A DNA stretch of 64,000 bases from Adenophora triphylla var. japonica (Eukaryota > Streptophyta > Magnoliopsida > Asterales > Campanulaceae), in the NCBI GenBank assembly GCA_022495995.1, contig JAFEMH010002504.1, positions 1-64,000 on the forward strand, read 5' to 3'. The position numbers and the translations under genes are program-made. Positions 12,096-22,251 of the stretch are shown piece after piece. Every line of letters starts with the position of its first letter. The stretch's first letter is position 1. The notes under the pieces were generated by a model. The model did no database searches, was not told the origin of the DNA, and saw nothing but the letters and a program-made list of their open reading frames with translations.

Positions 12096-12440
12096 TATAA
12101 GTACCCAAATCCGGATCGTCAAAATCCGTTAAAAGTTAACCGGAACCCGTTAAGTTCCCCGTTCTCGAGTCAACGAGACATCCCGGGACTGCCCCGTGCA
12201 TCCCGACATCAAAGCGTACTCAACACACGTTATCACACTTAAAAGTATGGCTTTCCCGAAAAACGTACTTTTCGAGGTCTTCGGGATTAGATTTCCCGTT
12301 TTCGGCGTCTCGACCTTTTGGAGGTCATAACTTCCTCATACGAACTCCGTTTTGGGCCCACCACATATCAAATCGAACGCGAGAAAAAGATCTACGCATA
12401 TGGCTAGTTCAATCAGGAAATATAGCCAATTTCAGGAATA

Positions 12441-12547
12441 GACCGGCCGGACTCTTTCTGCAGCTTAATTAATACGTGTCCAAAACGTGTCAAATTCAAG
12501 GCCAAATGACCAAAATATCCCCAAATGCAAGAGAGGTCCGGCCGGAC
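12441..12547 (+). promoter_or_regulatory. Two CG-rich palindromes in U3 of LTR A
   Basis: GTCCGGCCGGAC at 12536-12547 is a perfect 12 bp palindrome. At 12441-12452 the related GACCGGCCGGAC differs only in an outer base. Both are followed by the same TCTTTCTGCAG. They lie about 100-200 bases upstream of the TATA box. The role is inferred from position: possible binding sites for a dimeric factor, or methylation-sensitive sites. Confidence 0.6.
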
Positions 12548-12648
12548 TCTTTCTGCAGGACAGAAACCCATCAGGCTAAGCAATCTTCCTTCCTCATTAA
12601 GCAAACTTACCAACCAAGTTTCTCCCCCCTCCTCCAATATTTTCATCC

Positions 12649-12656
12649 TATAAATA
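12649..12656 (+). promoter_or_regulatory. TATA box of LTR A
   Basis: CTATAAATACTCC lies about 550 bases into the LTR, followed by pyrimidine-rich sequence typical of plant start regions. Transcription of element A RNA would start about 30 bases downstream. Confidence 0.7.
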
Positions 12657-13140
12657 CTCCTCCCATCCTTCACATTTCACACACCAATTTCTCCTCCCTC
12701 CACCCCAAGCACAAAAGTCTTGTCTTTCTTCCGCTCTACGGAGGCCCTCGTGCTACTCGTCGGCGGAATTCTCTACTCTTCGGGGGCCCTCGTGCTACTC
12801 GTCGGTAGATTCTGATCCTCAAGCTAAATCGACACAAGTCGAAACGCTGCCCAAATCCCTAGGTTTCTAAACACCAAATAAAAGGGGAAACTCTGCCCAA
12901 ACACTTCCGAAACACCTTTCAAACACCTTTTCGTATCCCGTATACGCCCACCGAGCCAAAGGAGCCGACCCTAGCCATAGGTAGCTCCCTCTCTCACTCT
13001 CAAAATGTAGACGCCTCCGTCTAATGGGGTTCGATACGTTTTAGCCCCTCGATCCTCTTCTCTTCCCGTAAGAGAAGTAATCACGGGTTAAAACGGCGTT
13101 CCGACCCCGTTCCGTTTACTTTTTATGTCATTTACCATTC

Positions 13141-13412
13141 CGGATCGATCGATCCGTTGATTGTCATTTACTTTCTGTCATTTACAATTCCGAGCCGATT
13201 GGCCTCGTTGATCGTCATTTACAATTCCGAGCCGATTGGCCTCGTTGATCGTCATTTACAATTCCGAGTCGTTTGACTCGTCGACCGTCATTTACAATTC
13301 CGGATCGTTTGATTCCGTTGATACCGCACTTTAAATACTGTCATTTACAAGTCCGACCCGTTTGGATCGTGATAGTATTTACTTTTCAAAGTCCGAGTCG
13401 CAACCCGATTCG
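13141..13412 (+). repeat. Hairpin array 1 in the LTR A leader (about 36 bp unit)
   Basis: Seven units share CATTTACAATTC or a related spacer and then a stem-loop. Arms include CGGATC/GATCCG, CGAGCC/GGCCTCG, CGAGTC/GACTCG and CGGATC/GATTCCG around GATC, GATT or GTTT. The arms differ between units yet mostly still pair. It lies downstream of the TATA box, so it would be in the RNA. Confidence 0.75.
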
Positions 13413-13470
13413 TTGATCGCATATCATTTAATACGCATTTTTCCCGTAAAAATCGTTAACAATGTAATGC

Positions 13471-13661
13471 CCGGTTCAAAACCGGAGTTCGTCCGTCGAA
13501 CTCTCTTTCAAAACGCGCGACATGACATTTGGCCTCCAAACGCTCATCTTCAAACTAAAAGCCGCCATTTGTCACTTAAAATCATTTAATACGTTTTTTC
13601 CCGTAAAAATCGTTAACAATGACTCGTCCGGTTCAAAAACCGGAGTTCGTCCTTCGAACTC
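13471..13661 (+). repeat. Two copies of a double hairpin in the LTR A leader
   Basis: Each copy has CCGGTT/AACCGG around a CAA or CAAA loop, overlapping by one base with GAGTTCG/CGAACTC around a 5 base loop. Copies are at 13471-13503 and 13628-13661. They are parts of a duplicated unit of about 158 bp that begins TTCCCGTAAAAATCG. Confidence 0.75.
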
Positions 13662-13681
13662 CTTTTCAAACTCAAAATCGA

Positions 13682-13853
13682 CGTTTGCCACGCAAACGCT
13701 CATTTCAAGCTCAAAATCGACGTTTGCCACGCAAACGCTCATTTTCATCTCAAAACCGACGTTTGCCACGCAAACGCTCATTTTCGTCTCAAAACCGACG
13801 TTTGACATTCAAACGCTCATTTCCGTCTCAAACCAACGTTTGTCATTCAAACG
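13682..13853 (+). repeat. Hairpin array 2 in the LTR A leader (39 bp unit)
   Basis: Five units start at 13682, 13721, 13760, 13799 and 13837. The first three have arms CGTTTGC/GCAAACG around CAC. The fourth has CGTTTGA/TCAAACG around CAT, so the closing pair changed on both sides. The fifth, CGTTTGTCATTCAAACG, loses the inner pair only. Each is followed by CTCATTT-like spacer. Confidence 0.85.
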
Positions 13854-14338
13854 CTCGTCTTTTCAAACAAAGTCACCTAATCAACGTTTGACATTCAAAC
13901 CAAGATTAAGCTTGTCATTCAAGCCCCCATTTCAAAACACACACACACACACACGATTTCGAGAAAGGTAGAAAGACTCGTCATGCGAGGCGTTTCGGGC
14001 GATCTCGTAATACTCTACCCGAAACGTAACGTGACCTCCGAACCTAACAATCTCTGGTACTAAAAAAAAAAGCTTTTTACTCGTTTTTGCTACCAATAAA
14101 AATGATCCCCTGTTTTCAAAGCCTTTTCCTAAGTTTTTGCTACCAATAAAAACGACACCATTTTCAAAAGCCGTTTCTCAACGTTTGGGCTCAAAATACA
14201 AAAACCGCGTGGCGACTCCTCATTTTTCCTTCCCATGAAGCGAGGTCTCAGACACCAACCCTCCGCGAAAGACAACCGCCTTTCGCATCCGCGCGAAATC
14301 CCGGGTAATTTCAACTGTGCTTCCTGTCGCACTCTCAT

Positions 14339-14554
14339 CTATTCAGCTAACTGATTCCATTGCGGTTCTGTTTGAGGAGTCCCAGGAGGCGGAGTGACGT
14401 TGTCCCCATCGTTACCAGCTGATGCAGACATTCTGAAACCCGGAGTCGGAACAAACGGTGAAGCTGACGATGCGCTTGACTCTTCCCAACTGATCAAACG
14501 GTGACCCGATGCCCGAAACCAAGCTTTGTGCGGAGCTGCGGGGGGAAAAGACAC
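14339..14554 (-). pseudogene. Probable gag N-terminus of element B
   Basis: A 71-residue open frame ends at a TAG next to the element A junction. It contains an internal methionine followed by MSASAGNDGDNV and a PPPGTPQTEPQWNQLAE tail. This is low-complexity and glutamine/proline rich like the beginnings of plant Ty3/gypsy gag proteins. I see no catalytic or zinc motif, so the call rests on position downstream of a primer site and leader. The true start could be the internal Met, giving about 30 residues before the break. Confidence 0.35.
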
Positions 14555-14559
14555 GAGGG

Positions 14560-15857
14560 TTCAGATGTTTGGGAATGAAGGAGGGTAAGTGTTTGGGCTT
14601 CGGGCTCATGCAACATGCAGTTATTTGTTCTTGTTTACTTAAAACATGTTTTATTAACCTAATCGGTTGGAAAAGATTTCTCTTCTTTTTCGCAAACTAC
14701 TCTGGATCCTGGATCAGTGGGCCCCGTCACTACGTCTATAAGCCCCTCGTATTCCACCTGTATTTCGACCTCCCAGGGTGGACAGCCCCGGGCGAGGGTC
14801 CTATAGGGCAAGCGGGTCCCACCGACCGAAAGGAAAACGATCCTAAAGTCTGGCGGGTAATCGAGTCTTAACGAACATTCGATGTAAATTACGGACAAAG
14901 CTGACGTCAAAGTCAAGATCATGTCCGAGGGCTCGACAAAAAGTTGGCATGATTTGGACTGATAAATGTCCACGATTGATCTTGACTTGTCGTCAATTAG
15001 GCCGTAATTAGGCATGGAATAATCATTAATCCTTGATGACTCAGTGTCAATCTTTGGGAGTCGAGTGTATAATTTGTGCCGGTCGAGCCGAAGTCAAGGC
15101 GCCGGTCAATATCTTGGTCAAATTCTGCGGCGGAAAACACCGGAGAACTTCGACCGATTAGGGTCCCGAAAGATATTGAGTCGGTATGCCGACAAAGGCT
15201 TGAAAGGAAAGGTCTATACACGGACGGGGCATGACACGGACCGGACTAAAAACCAACCGGGTCTCGGACAAAGTGTGTCACGGACAAGTGCATGGTCGAC
15301 ACGAGGCTCCATGGGATGTTTGGGTAGTCTGTGCTTGCACCGAGAGGCGTAATAAGACCAAACGGGTCGCGACAAGGATTTCCCGGGTTAGGGACGTAGT
15401 GTGCGGTGTACGGTCATGTGCGCGTAGTGTGCAAAGCGATCTATCTTCTCTTTCGAGTAAAATAGAAATTTTTCATGTGTCTTAAAAAGAATGATGCATG
15501 ATTTTTTTGAAAATTTTCTTTTTTTTCTTTCTTTTTTTTGAAATTTAATGAACACATAAGCACAAAAATTCCGACAGTTAGGGACATGATTCCGACAGTC
15601 AAAATTTTGACTTTTTCCGAGGCGGCCAAAACAACACGAAAATGTGCAAAAATCAACACACACAACAAATGATTTTTAATGCCGGGACGGAAGCTTGACC
15701 CTCAAAAGCTTTTCTTTTTTTTTAAAACAATGATACCGGTATGTGGGATTGTTAAACCACAATTTATCCCCGGCTCGTGTTAGGAGGCGATAACGGGAAG
15801 TTTAATGGTTTCCACCAATATACCAAATATCATTTTTTTTTAGAAAAAGCTTATTTA
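14560..15857 (-). other. Leader of element B
   Basis: No recognisable coding sequence. AT-rich with T-runs at 15505-15540 and 15710-15725. By position it is the 5' untranslated leader between primer site and gag. Confidence 0.4.
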
Positions 15858-15875
15858 TCCCCAGCGGAGTCGCCA
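15858..15875 (-). promoter_or_regulatory. tRNA-Arg primer binding site of element B
   Basis: The plus strand TCCCCAGCGGAGTCGCCA equals the 3' end of a plant tRNA-Arg including CCA. The minus strand is therefore the complementary primer site, which fixes the element on the minus strand. The same site occurs in element C. Confidence 0.85.
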
Positions 15876-15876
15876 C

Positions 15877-17724
15877 TGTGATGTACCCGATTTTTTGAAA
15901 TCAAACGGAGTCGCCACGCCATTTTTGTTTTAAGGGCCAAAACTTTGAAAAATGTCCGAGATTAGAGATTTGGGTTCGGAGGTCACGTTACACGCCGGAA
16001 AGGACGTTAGTGTGCACCCGGAATGCCTCGTAAAATGAGTCTTCCAAACATTCAAAATCATTTGTTTGTGTATGTGTGTGTGTGTTACTTTGGCCAAAAT
16101 AAGTTGAAACTGAGGAAAGTAAAAATTGAGAATTCTTTATTAGACTTTGGACAGATCCCATGATTTTTGGTCTGATTTTTGGGTTGAGATTTGGTACTCA
16201 AAAGATTTTTGGAAGTTGAAAACCATTTCTGCCAGGATGAAAAAGGCAGTGGAGACTTGATTTTGAAATAGACTTTAGGGCTTGAAAACTCCAGAATCTG
16301 GGAAAAGTCCGAGAATGAAAAATGTTCAAAACACCTTAAATAAGGTTTCTGTAAAAGAACTTCCCATTTTGGAGATGATTTGGGGGACCAAAAGCTTCTG
16401 TAAATCTCAGATATGAAATCTGGATTTCCAGAGACTGATGAACTGACCTTTAGAAGAAAATTTGAAAAAGGAAGTTTTACTCACGTAAAAAATAAAGTAA
16501 AAATATGTATTGAAATCTCTGGATGTTGGCTACAAAAAGTGTTTTGTAGTCAACACCAAATTCCAAGTTTATCTGTGTCCAAAAAATTAGACCATGGACA
16601 GAGGTCTTAGAAAATTGCTACTGGACAGCAACTTCTCAAGAAGGAAATTGTGGTTTTAAAGGGGGTTTTGCATCCATGCTTGTCCCCATTTCCCTAGGTT
16701 TTGATTAGTAATCACTAGACATTTTAGTGGTGATCTACTATATCAAACCATCCTTGGGGTACATTAGGACTTAAGCATTTCATTTGCTTGGGAAGGGGAA
16801 TTTTGTAGAGATGAAATTAAAGAGAAAAATCAACTAGAGATTTAAAAATGTGGACCATTTGAGATGGTCATTCATGAAGATGAACTTCAAGATGACCATC
16901 TTAGGTCAAGACTTAAGTTAAACTAGACATAAAGTAAATCAAAGTAAGAAGAACAAGATGAACAAGAAGTTAAAAGGGAGTTTTAGGGTTTGGAGAAGGA
17001 GGGCTTTACCAATGGTGACACCCTATCTTCCTAGGCTTGGAATTTGACTTGAGGAGTATCAAGATTTGGTGTTTGACTTGAGGAGTATCAAGATTTGGTG
17101 TTTGGATTTGTGTTTGAGTGGATTCAAGGCTTGAATGTGTTTAGAGTTTGATGATAGAGTTAATCAAAGAGAAAACAAGTAGATAACACTTAAGTCCTCT
17201 ATGTTTTCTCCCTAATATTCCTCTTGAGTAGTGTCTTAAGCTTGAGCTTGGTGTGTTTAAGAGTGATTTGAGAATGTTTGAAGTGAATTTGGGAAAGGTT
17301 CAAGAGAAAATGGTGGCAATCTAAGGATTCCCACTGTTTTCTCTCTATTTTCACCAGAATACAGCTTCTGTGAGTAAAATGTGTTGTGTAGACTGAGAGA
17401 GGAGGGTTCAATTTATAGGCCACTGAAATTGACAAACATGTCCGCGCGGAGGGTTCTGTAAATGTGCACTGTTCATTAAATGCTGCTCCAGGCTTTGGAC
17501 AGGAAGAATAAAATTCCAAATTCCAGCAGTTTATGTTTTTCAACTTGCCCAATTCGGATTTTTCCAATTTCTTTTGCTTTTTGAGATTCTTTTCTTGGTT
17601 TATCTTTAAATGGCAAACCCTAATCTACCCTTGGTTGGTTAGAAATGTTAGAAATGTTAGGAATGTTAAAACTTCCGTTAATTTTCTAACGAAAATGCTA
17701 ACAACTCAAATTGGAGTACTTACA
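15877..17724 (-). repeat. 5' LTR of element B
   Basis: On the minus strand it starts TGTAAGTACTCCAATT, close to the element C start TGTAAGTACGCCAATC. It ends just before the primer site with TACATCACA. A GAGTCGCCACGCC block near its end matches the equivalent block in C. U3 contains a TATA box at 17411-17417 and a CG palindrome at 17441-17450. Confidence 0.75.
17411..17450 (-). promoter_or_regulatory. TATA box and CG palindrome of LTR B
   Basis: The minus strand reads TATAAAT at 17417-17411. About 25 bases upstream is the perfect palindrome TCCGCGCGGA (17441-17450), part of TGTCCGCGCGGAG. The same core is present in the LTR of element E (GTCCGCGCGGAC). Confidence 0.65.
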
Positions 17725-18302
17725 CTTACGCCTAATCAGGTCGCTCCCTTATTGAGATAGGAGACCTTACGCCTTTTCAGGTCGCTCCCTTATCATGACA
17801 AGAGACCTTACGCCTTTCCAGGGCGCTCCCTTATCAAGATGTATCATGATTATCAAACTACTTCATCAAGTAGTATATAAGAGTCTAATTACCTTTTCAA
17901 TCGGGCTAGACTAATTCTCATAAAGTCCTTTTCAATCGGACAAAGCTAGCTACATCAAGTTTCAAATAGATATAGCAAAATTCCACATATCATGTTCATA
18001 GATACAAGAACACATTAACAAAATCAAATTATCATGGATACCCTTTGAATAACACATATCAAGAGTAGGAACTTTCTAAGAGACGTTCATATCAAAGGAA
18101 TACTTAGAAACGAAACTACCGGCCACATTGGTAGTACACGCATTCAATATAATTCAAGGAATCCTATCTCAAGGATGAATACTTTAATTACTAAAGAATG
18201 TAACCCCTTACCTCGTGTTACTTACACTTCTTGCAACACTAGTCCTTGCACGAATCTACAATCATGCAAAATCATTCTTAGGTACAAGTAATCTCTATTT
18301 AC

Positions 18303-19100
18303 CACTACAAGAAAACAGGGCAACTGAAAAGGAATTTTGCAACCGAATTGAAATCAGTTTCAGAACGGGGCAACTGAAACGAAATTTTGCAACCGAATTA
18401 AAATCAGTTTCAGAGTAAAAAGTGCTCATTGAAAATTGACGTGCATAATTAATATTGCAACTCATATTGCAATGGAAAACCATTTTGTCACTTCATATTT
18501 CGGGATTGTAATGATTTTTGAAACAGATGAACTTTTGTTTCAATTTTCTATTTCAATTTCAGTTGCATTTTGCAACTGAATTGAAATCAGTTTCAGAGTA
18601 AAAAGTGCTAATTGAAAATTGACGTGCACAATTAATTTCGCAACTCATATTGCAATGGAAAACCATTTTGTCACTTCATGTTTGGGATTGCAACGGTTTT
18701 TAAAACAGATGAACTTCTGTTTCAATTTCAGTTGCATTTTGCAACTGAATTGAAATCAGTTACGGAGTAAAAAGTGCTCATTGAAAATTGATGTGCACAA
18801 TTAATTTTGCAACTCATATTGCAATGAAAAACCGTTTTGTCGCTTCACGTTTTGGGGAAAAAGTTGGAGGAAAGAATGCCGCTTAGTTTTGCAAAGGTTT
18901 TTGAAACAGATGAACTTCTGTTTCAATTTCAGTTGCATTTTGCAACCGAAATGAAATCAGTTTCAATATAAAAAAGTGTTCATTGAAAATTGACATGCAC
19001 AATTTATTTTTGCAACTCATATTGCAATGAAAAATCATTTTGTCGCTTCGTGTTTCGGGGGAAAAGTTGGAGGGAAGAATGCCGCTTAGTTTTGGATAAA
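18303..19100 (+). mobile_element. CACTA transposon terminus with subterminal repeats
   Basis: It begins CACTACAAGAAAAC, the classic terminal inverted repeat start of plant CACTA (En/Spm) elements. Four subterminal units of about 170-200 bp follow, each with GCAACTGAATTGAAATCAG-like and GCAACTCATATTGCAATG-like blocks. No opposite terminus (ending CTTGTAGTG) and no transposase were found. It is a broken or deleted derivative. Confidence 0.65.
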
Positions 19101-20530
19101 TAAAACTATTTGAGATGTTAGTTAGTAGTAAATTTTTTTACAAAAACTTATATAAAAAAGTTAAGAATTTTTAAAGAAATAAATGTATGTAATAGAAAAA
19201 AGAGGGAAGGACAATAGCATTTATTTTTTTAATTTTTTTTTGAATAAATAAAACTATTTGAGATGTTGGTTAGTAGTGAATTTTTTTACAAAAAGTTATA
19301 TTAAAAAAGTTAAGAATTTTTAAAGAAATGAATATATATAATAGAAAAAAGAGGAACGGATAATAGCATTTACTCTTTTTTTTGGGTAAATAAAACTATT
19401 TGAGATGTTAGTTAGTAGTGAAATTTTTTACAAAAAGTTATATAAAAAAAGTTAAGAATTTTTAAAGAAATGAATGTATATAATAGAAAAAAAAGGGACG
19501 GACAATAACATTATATTTTTTTATTTTTATATTTTTTATTGGATAAATAAAAATATTTGAGATATTAGTTAGTAATGAAATTATTTTACAAAAAATTATA
19601 TATAAAAAGTTGATAATTTTTACAGAAATGAATGTATTTAATAGAAAAAAGAGGGACGGACAATAGCATTTACTTTTTTAATTTTTCTTAATTTATTTTG
19701 GATAAATAAAACTATTTGAGATGTTAGTTAGTAGTGAAATTTTTACAAAAAGTTACATAAAAAGTTAAGAATTTTTTAAGAAATAAAAGTATATAATAGA
19801 AGAGGGATGGACAATAGCATATATACTTTTTCAATTTTTTAATATTTTTTTTGATAAATAAAATATTTGAAATGTTTTTAGTTGTGAATTTTTTTACAAA
19901 AAGTTAGATAAAAAAAGTTACAAATTTTTAAAGAAATAAAAGTATATAATAGAAGAGGGACGGACAATAGCATATAATATACTTTTTAAATTTTTTTTTT
20001 TTGAATAAATAAAACTATTTGAGATGTTGGTTAGTAGTGAAATTTTTAACAAAAAGTTATATAAAAAAATTAAGAATTTTTAAAGAAATAAAAGTATATA
20101 ATAGAAGAGGGACGGACAATAGCATATACTCCCTCCGTCCCATAACAAGCGACGCAGTTACTGTTCCGCACGAAAATTAAGGAAAAAGTGAAAAGGTTGA
20201 TGTGTTGTGAGTGTAGATAGTTGAGTAGGAGAGAGAATGAGTGGAGAGAATAGTAAATTATAATGGTGTTATGAGTATTATAATAATGTATGAGAGAGAA
20301 TGAGTGGAGGAAATAGTAAAGATTCTTTTCCATTTTAGGAAGTGTGACTTATCAGTGGGACGCCCAAAATGGCAAAGTGTGTCGCTTGTTATGGGATGGA
20401 GGGAGTATACTTTTTTAATTTTTTAATATTTTTTTTTTGGATAAATAAAACTATTTGAGATGTTTTTAGTAGTGAAATTTTTTACAAAAAGTTATATAAA
20501 AAAAGTTACGATTTTTTAAAGAAATAAAAG
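19100..20530 (+). repeat. AT-rich tandem array, about 150 bp unit
   Basis: Eight to nine units share GGATAAATAAAACTATTTGAG, a GTTAGTAGTGAA block, ACAAAAAGTTATATAAAAAA and GAGGGACGGACAATAGCAT. Two MITEs are embedded in its right half. It may be the interior of the CACTA derivative. No coding content. Confidence 0.85.
20129..20405. mobile_element. Stowaway-like MITE 1
   Basis: Inverted ends CTCCCTCCGTCCC and GGGATGGAGGGAG are flanked by TA on both sides, the target of Tc1/mariner-type elements. Length is 277 bp with no coding capacity. It sits in the GACGGACAATAGCATA position of the 150 bp array unit. Confidence 0.85.
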
Positions 20531-20564
20531 TATATAATAGAAGAGGGACGGACAATAGTATATA

Positions 20565-20838
20565 CTCCCTCCGTCCCGCTAGTAACCGCACTGTCACTGT
20601 TTGCGCGGGGATTAAGGAAAAAAATAATGATATAATTGTTGTGAGTGTAAAAGTAAAATAGGAGAGAGAATGAGTGGAGGGAATAGTAAATTATAATGGT
20701 GTTGTGAGTATTAAAATAATGTAGGAGAGAGAATGAGTGGAGGAAATAGTAAAGATTCTTTGCCATTTTAGGAAGTGTGCCGTTTGTAATGGGACGCCCA
20801 AAATAGAAAGTGTGCGATTTGTAGCGGGACAGAGGGAG
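20565..20838. mobile_element. Stowaway-like MITE 2
   Basis: 274 bp with ends CTCCCTCCGTCCC and GGGACAGAGGGAG and TA flanks. Its interior is closely related to MITE 1 (shared GAGAGAATGAGTGGAGG and AATAGTAAAGATTCTTT), while the outer 40 bases differ clearly. It is at the same position in the 150 bp array unit as MITE 1. Confidence 0.85.
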
Positions 20839-20939
20839 TATTAACCTATGATTTAATCTACTTTAACTCTTTCTAAGGTTAACTATCTCCCATTAGGTTT
20901 ACCAAACTACCCCTAGGGTTTTCATATTCAATTCCTATC

Positions 20940-21200
20940 AATACTCCCTCCATTTCACTTTACAGACACTAATCTCACCTTTTCCAGTACACACAAACAC
21001 ACACTAAACCCTAATAAACAAACACACACACACCCCGCCACACACACCCACACGACAGAATACACACACGCACACATAAACTGCACGCACACAACACACA
21101 CGCACGCATCACACATGTACCAAGCACACACACGACACACACATCCTAACCCTAACACACATACACACAACGGCCACCCACACACACGGCTGCAACACAC
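20940..21200 (+). repeat. Truncated MITE end and (CA)n-rich tract
   Basis: TACTCCCTCCATTTCAC at 20941 resembles one Stowaway end without a partner. It is followed by about 200 bases of imperfect CACACA sequence. The reading frames in it are cysteine/valine artefacts. Confidence 0.6.
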
Positions 21201-21593
21201 ACAAAACCCTAATCTTTCTTAAAACCCTAGCATGGAATGATTAGTTCAAAACCAATTAATCCCCATGCCCAAACCCTAATCATAATCATTCAATGATAGG
21301 TTTAACCATTTACATCACAAACACCTTGATTTCCTAAACCCTAATCTCAATCTTAAACTTTTAGGGTTTCTCGGGTTTTAATCTAAAAGCCAAAACAAGA
21401 AAGAATTGATCTTACCTCAGTCTAATCCTTGAACACGAATCGAATCGAGCTTTCCTCCTCCTTCTTCCTCCTAGTTCGGCCGCCCCTCTCTCTCTTTCTC
21501 CCTCTGCCGCCGCCTCTCTCTCTCTTCATGGTTCTCTCTCTATTTTCTTTTCTTTGCTTAAAATAATATGATACTCCTAGGTTTAGACAATGA

Positions 21594-21601
21594 TATTTAT
21601 A
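21594..21601 (-). promoter_or_regulatory. TATA box of LTR D
   Basis: The minus strand reads CTATAAATATC about 195 bases into the LTR. CT-rich tracts follow downstream on the plus-strand side near 21480-21530. Confidence 0.5.
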
Positions 21602-21796
21602 GTTGGGTCTCCAAAATCTAAGCCCAAAAGGTAACCCACTTCAAAATAAAAAGGTAATCCAAGTTTAAGTCATCCAAGCCCACTTAACCTAGTCCATCTA
21701 GGAAAAGTAATATAATTTGTTAATTTAAATATCAAAAATAAATAATAAAATAAAAGAATAATAAATATAATAAAAATAAATATTAGGGTTATTACA

Positions 21797-21811
21797 TTCT
21801 TACCCCCTTAA
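21797..21811 (-). promoter_or_regulatory. Polypurine tract of element D
   Basis: The minus strand reads TAAGGGGGTAAGAA directly before the LTR start TGTAATAACC. It is the plus-strand primer site of the element and fixes the LTR boundary. Confidence 0.75.
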
Positions 21812-21840
21812 AAGGTTTTGGTCCTCCAAACGAAATGCAT

Positions 21841-22251
21841 TCAATCTGAAAACAGGGCGGGATACGACTCTCGCATCTCGCTCTCGAGCTCCCACGTTGC
21901 TTCTCTTTTCGTGTGGTTGCTCCACTGTACTTTCACATAAGGAATTACTGGCTTCCGCAATATCTGATCTTTCCGATCCACAATCTTCATAGGTTGCTCA
22001 TCATAACTCAAATCGACATGAAATCTCAGCTGCCTATACTCAATCACATGGCTCGGGTCGGAAATATACTTACTCAACATCGAGACATGAAAAACATTAT
22101 GCACTCCAACAAATACAGGTGGTAAAGCCAACTTATAAGCTACCAGCCCAACTCGCTCCAAAATCTCAAACGGTCCCACATAACTCGGGCTTAACTTCCC
22201 GCGATTACCAAATCTCATGACTCCCTTGGTTGGATAAATCTTCAAGAACAC
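21841..22251 (-). pseudogene. Integrase C-terminus and chromodomain of element D
   Basis: 136 residues. The first part (residues 1-65; SPSYVGPFEILERVG, HNVFHVSMLSKY) is the integrase C-terminal barrel. The last 55 residues (IVDRKDQILRKPVIPYVKVQ, then TKREATWELESEM) are a chromodomain, which in chromoviruses directs integration to heterochromatin by reading histone marks. The stop at 21841 is the natural end of pol. The frame differs from the integrase core upstream, so a frameshift lies near 22245. Confidence 0.85.

Larger units (their letters stand above)
1..14340 (+). mobile_element. Element A: non-autonomous Tat-lineage Ty3/gypsy retrotransposon, 5' end outside window
   Basis: The + strand reads decayed gag, decayed aspartic protease with G-patch, a very long run of tandem arrays, a polypurine tract and a 3' LTR with a TATA box. 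Protease-region peptides align with those of element C, which places A in the Tat lineage. No RT, RNase H or integrase peptide appears between the protease (ending about 5030) and the polypurine tract (12081). A therefore probably depended on enzymes from relatives. The right end abuts the gag start of element B, so A probably inserted into B. The exact 3' LTR end (14337 or 14344) and the target duplication cannot be fixed because the 5' LTR lies outside the window. Confidence 0.75.
12096..14340 (+). repeat. 3' LTR of element A
   Basis: The start is set by homology to the element C LTR start. TATAAGTACCC follows the polypurine tract here where C has TGTAAGTACGCC. The expected TG is mutated to TA. 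Order within the LTR is U3 with two CG palindromes, a TATA box at 12649, leader with hairpin arrays (13141-13853), an (AC)n tract near 13937, and a GGCGACTC block near 14212 that other Tat LTRs also have near their 3' end. Length is about 2.2 kb. The end is uncertain by about 10 bases. Confidence 0.7.
14338..17724 (-). mobile_element. Element B: 5' part of a Tat-lineage Ty3/gypsy element
   Basis: Reading on the minus strand from 17724: a 5' LTR of about 1.85 kb, a tRNA-Arg primer site, a leader of about 1.2 kb, and the start of gag, which stops at element A. The rest presumably lies left of the window if A inserted into B. Its right LTR end falls inside the LTR of element D, so B itself probably inserted into D. 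Only one LTR is visible, so duplications cannot be checked. Confidence 0.65.
17725..21796 (-). repeat. 3' LTR of element D, interrupted by DNA elements
   Basis: The right end is fixed by a polypurine tract (21797-21811) and the start TGTAATAACCC on the minus strand. The left end is cut by LTR B. The body contains three copies of a CTTACGCC, AGGTCGCTCCCTTAT repeat (17725-17860). It is interrupted by a CACTA end, an AT-rich array and MITEs (18303-20838) and a (CA)n tract (20985-21200). A minus-strand TATA box lies at 21594-21601. The outer part of this LTR is seen only in the right-hand copy (44647-45190). Confidence 0.6.

Noticed and set aside
13522..13971. 149-codon frame in LTR A
   Set aside because: Created by the 39 bp hairpin array; the repeat period is a multiple of three, so the frame stays open by chance.
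15858..15875. tRNA gene
   Set aside because: Only the 18 bases of the tRNA-Arg 3' end are present; this is a primer binding site. The same holds for 42456-42473 and 44633-44644.
20955..21200. Cysteine/valine-rich frame resembling a small secreted protein
   Set aside because: It is the reverse of a (CA)n tract; no signal peptide pattern beyond low complexity.
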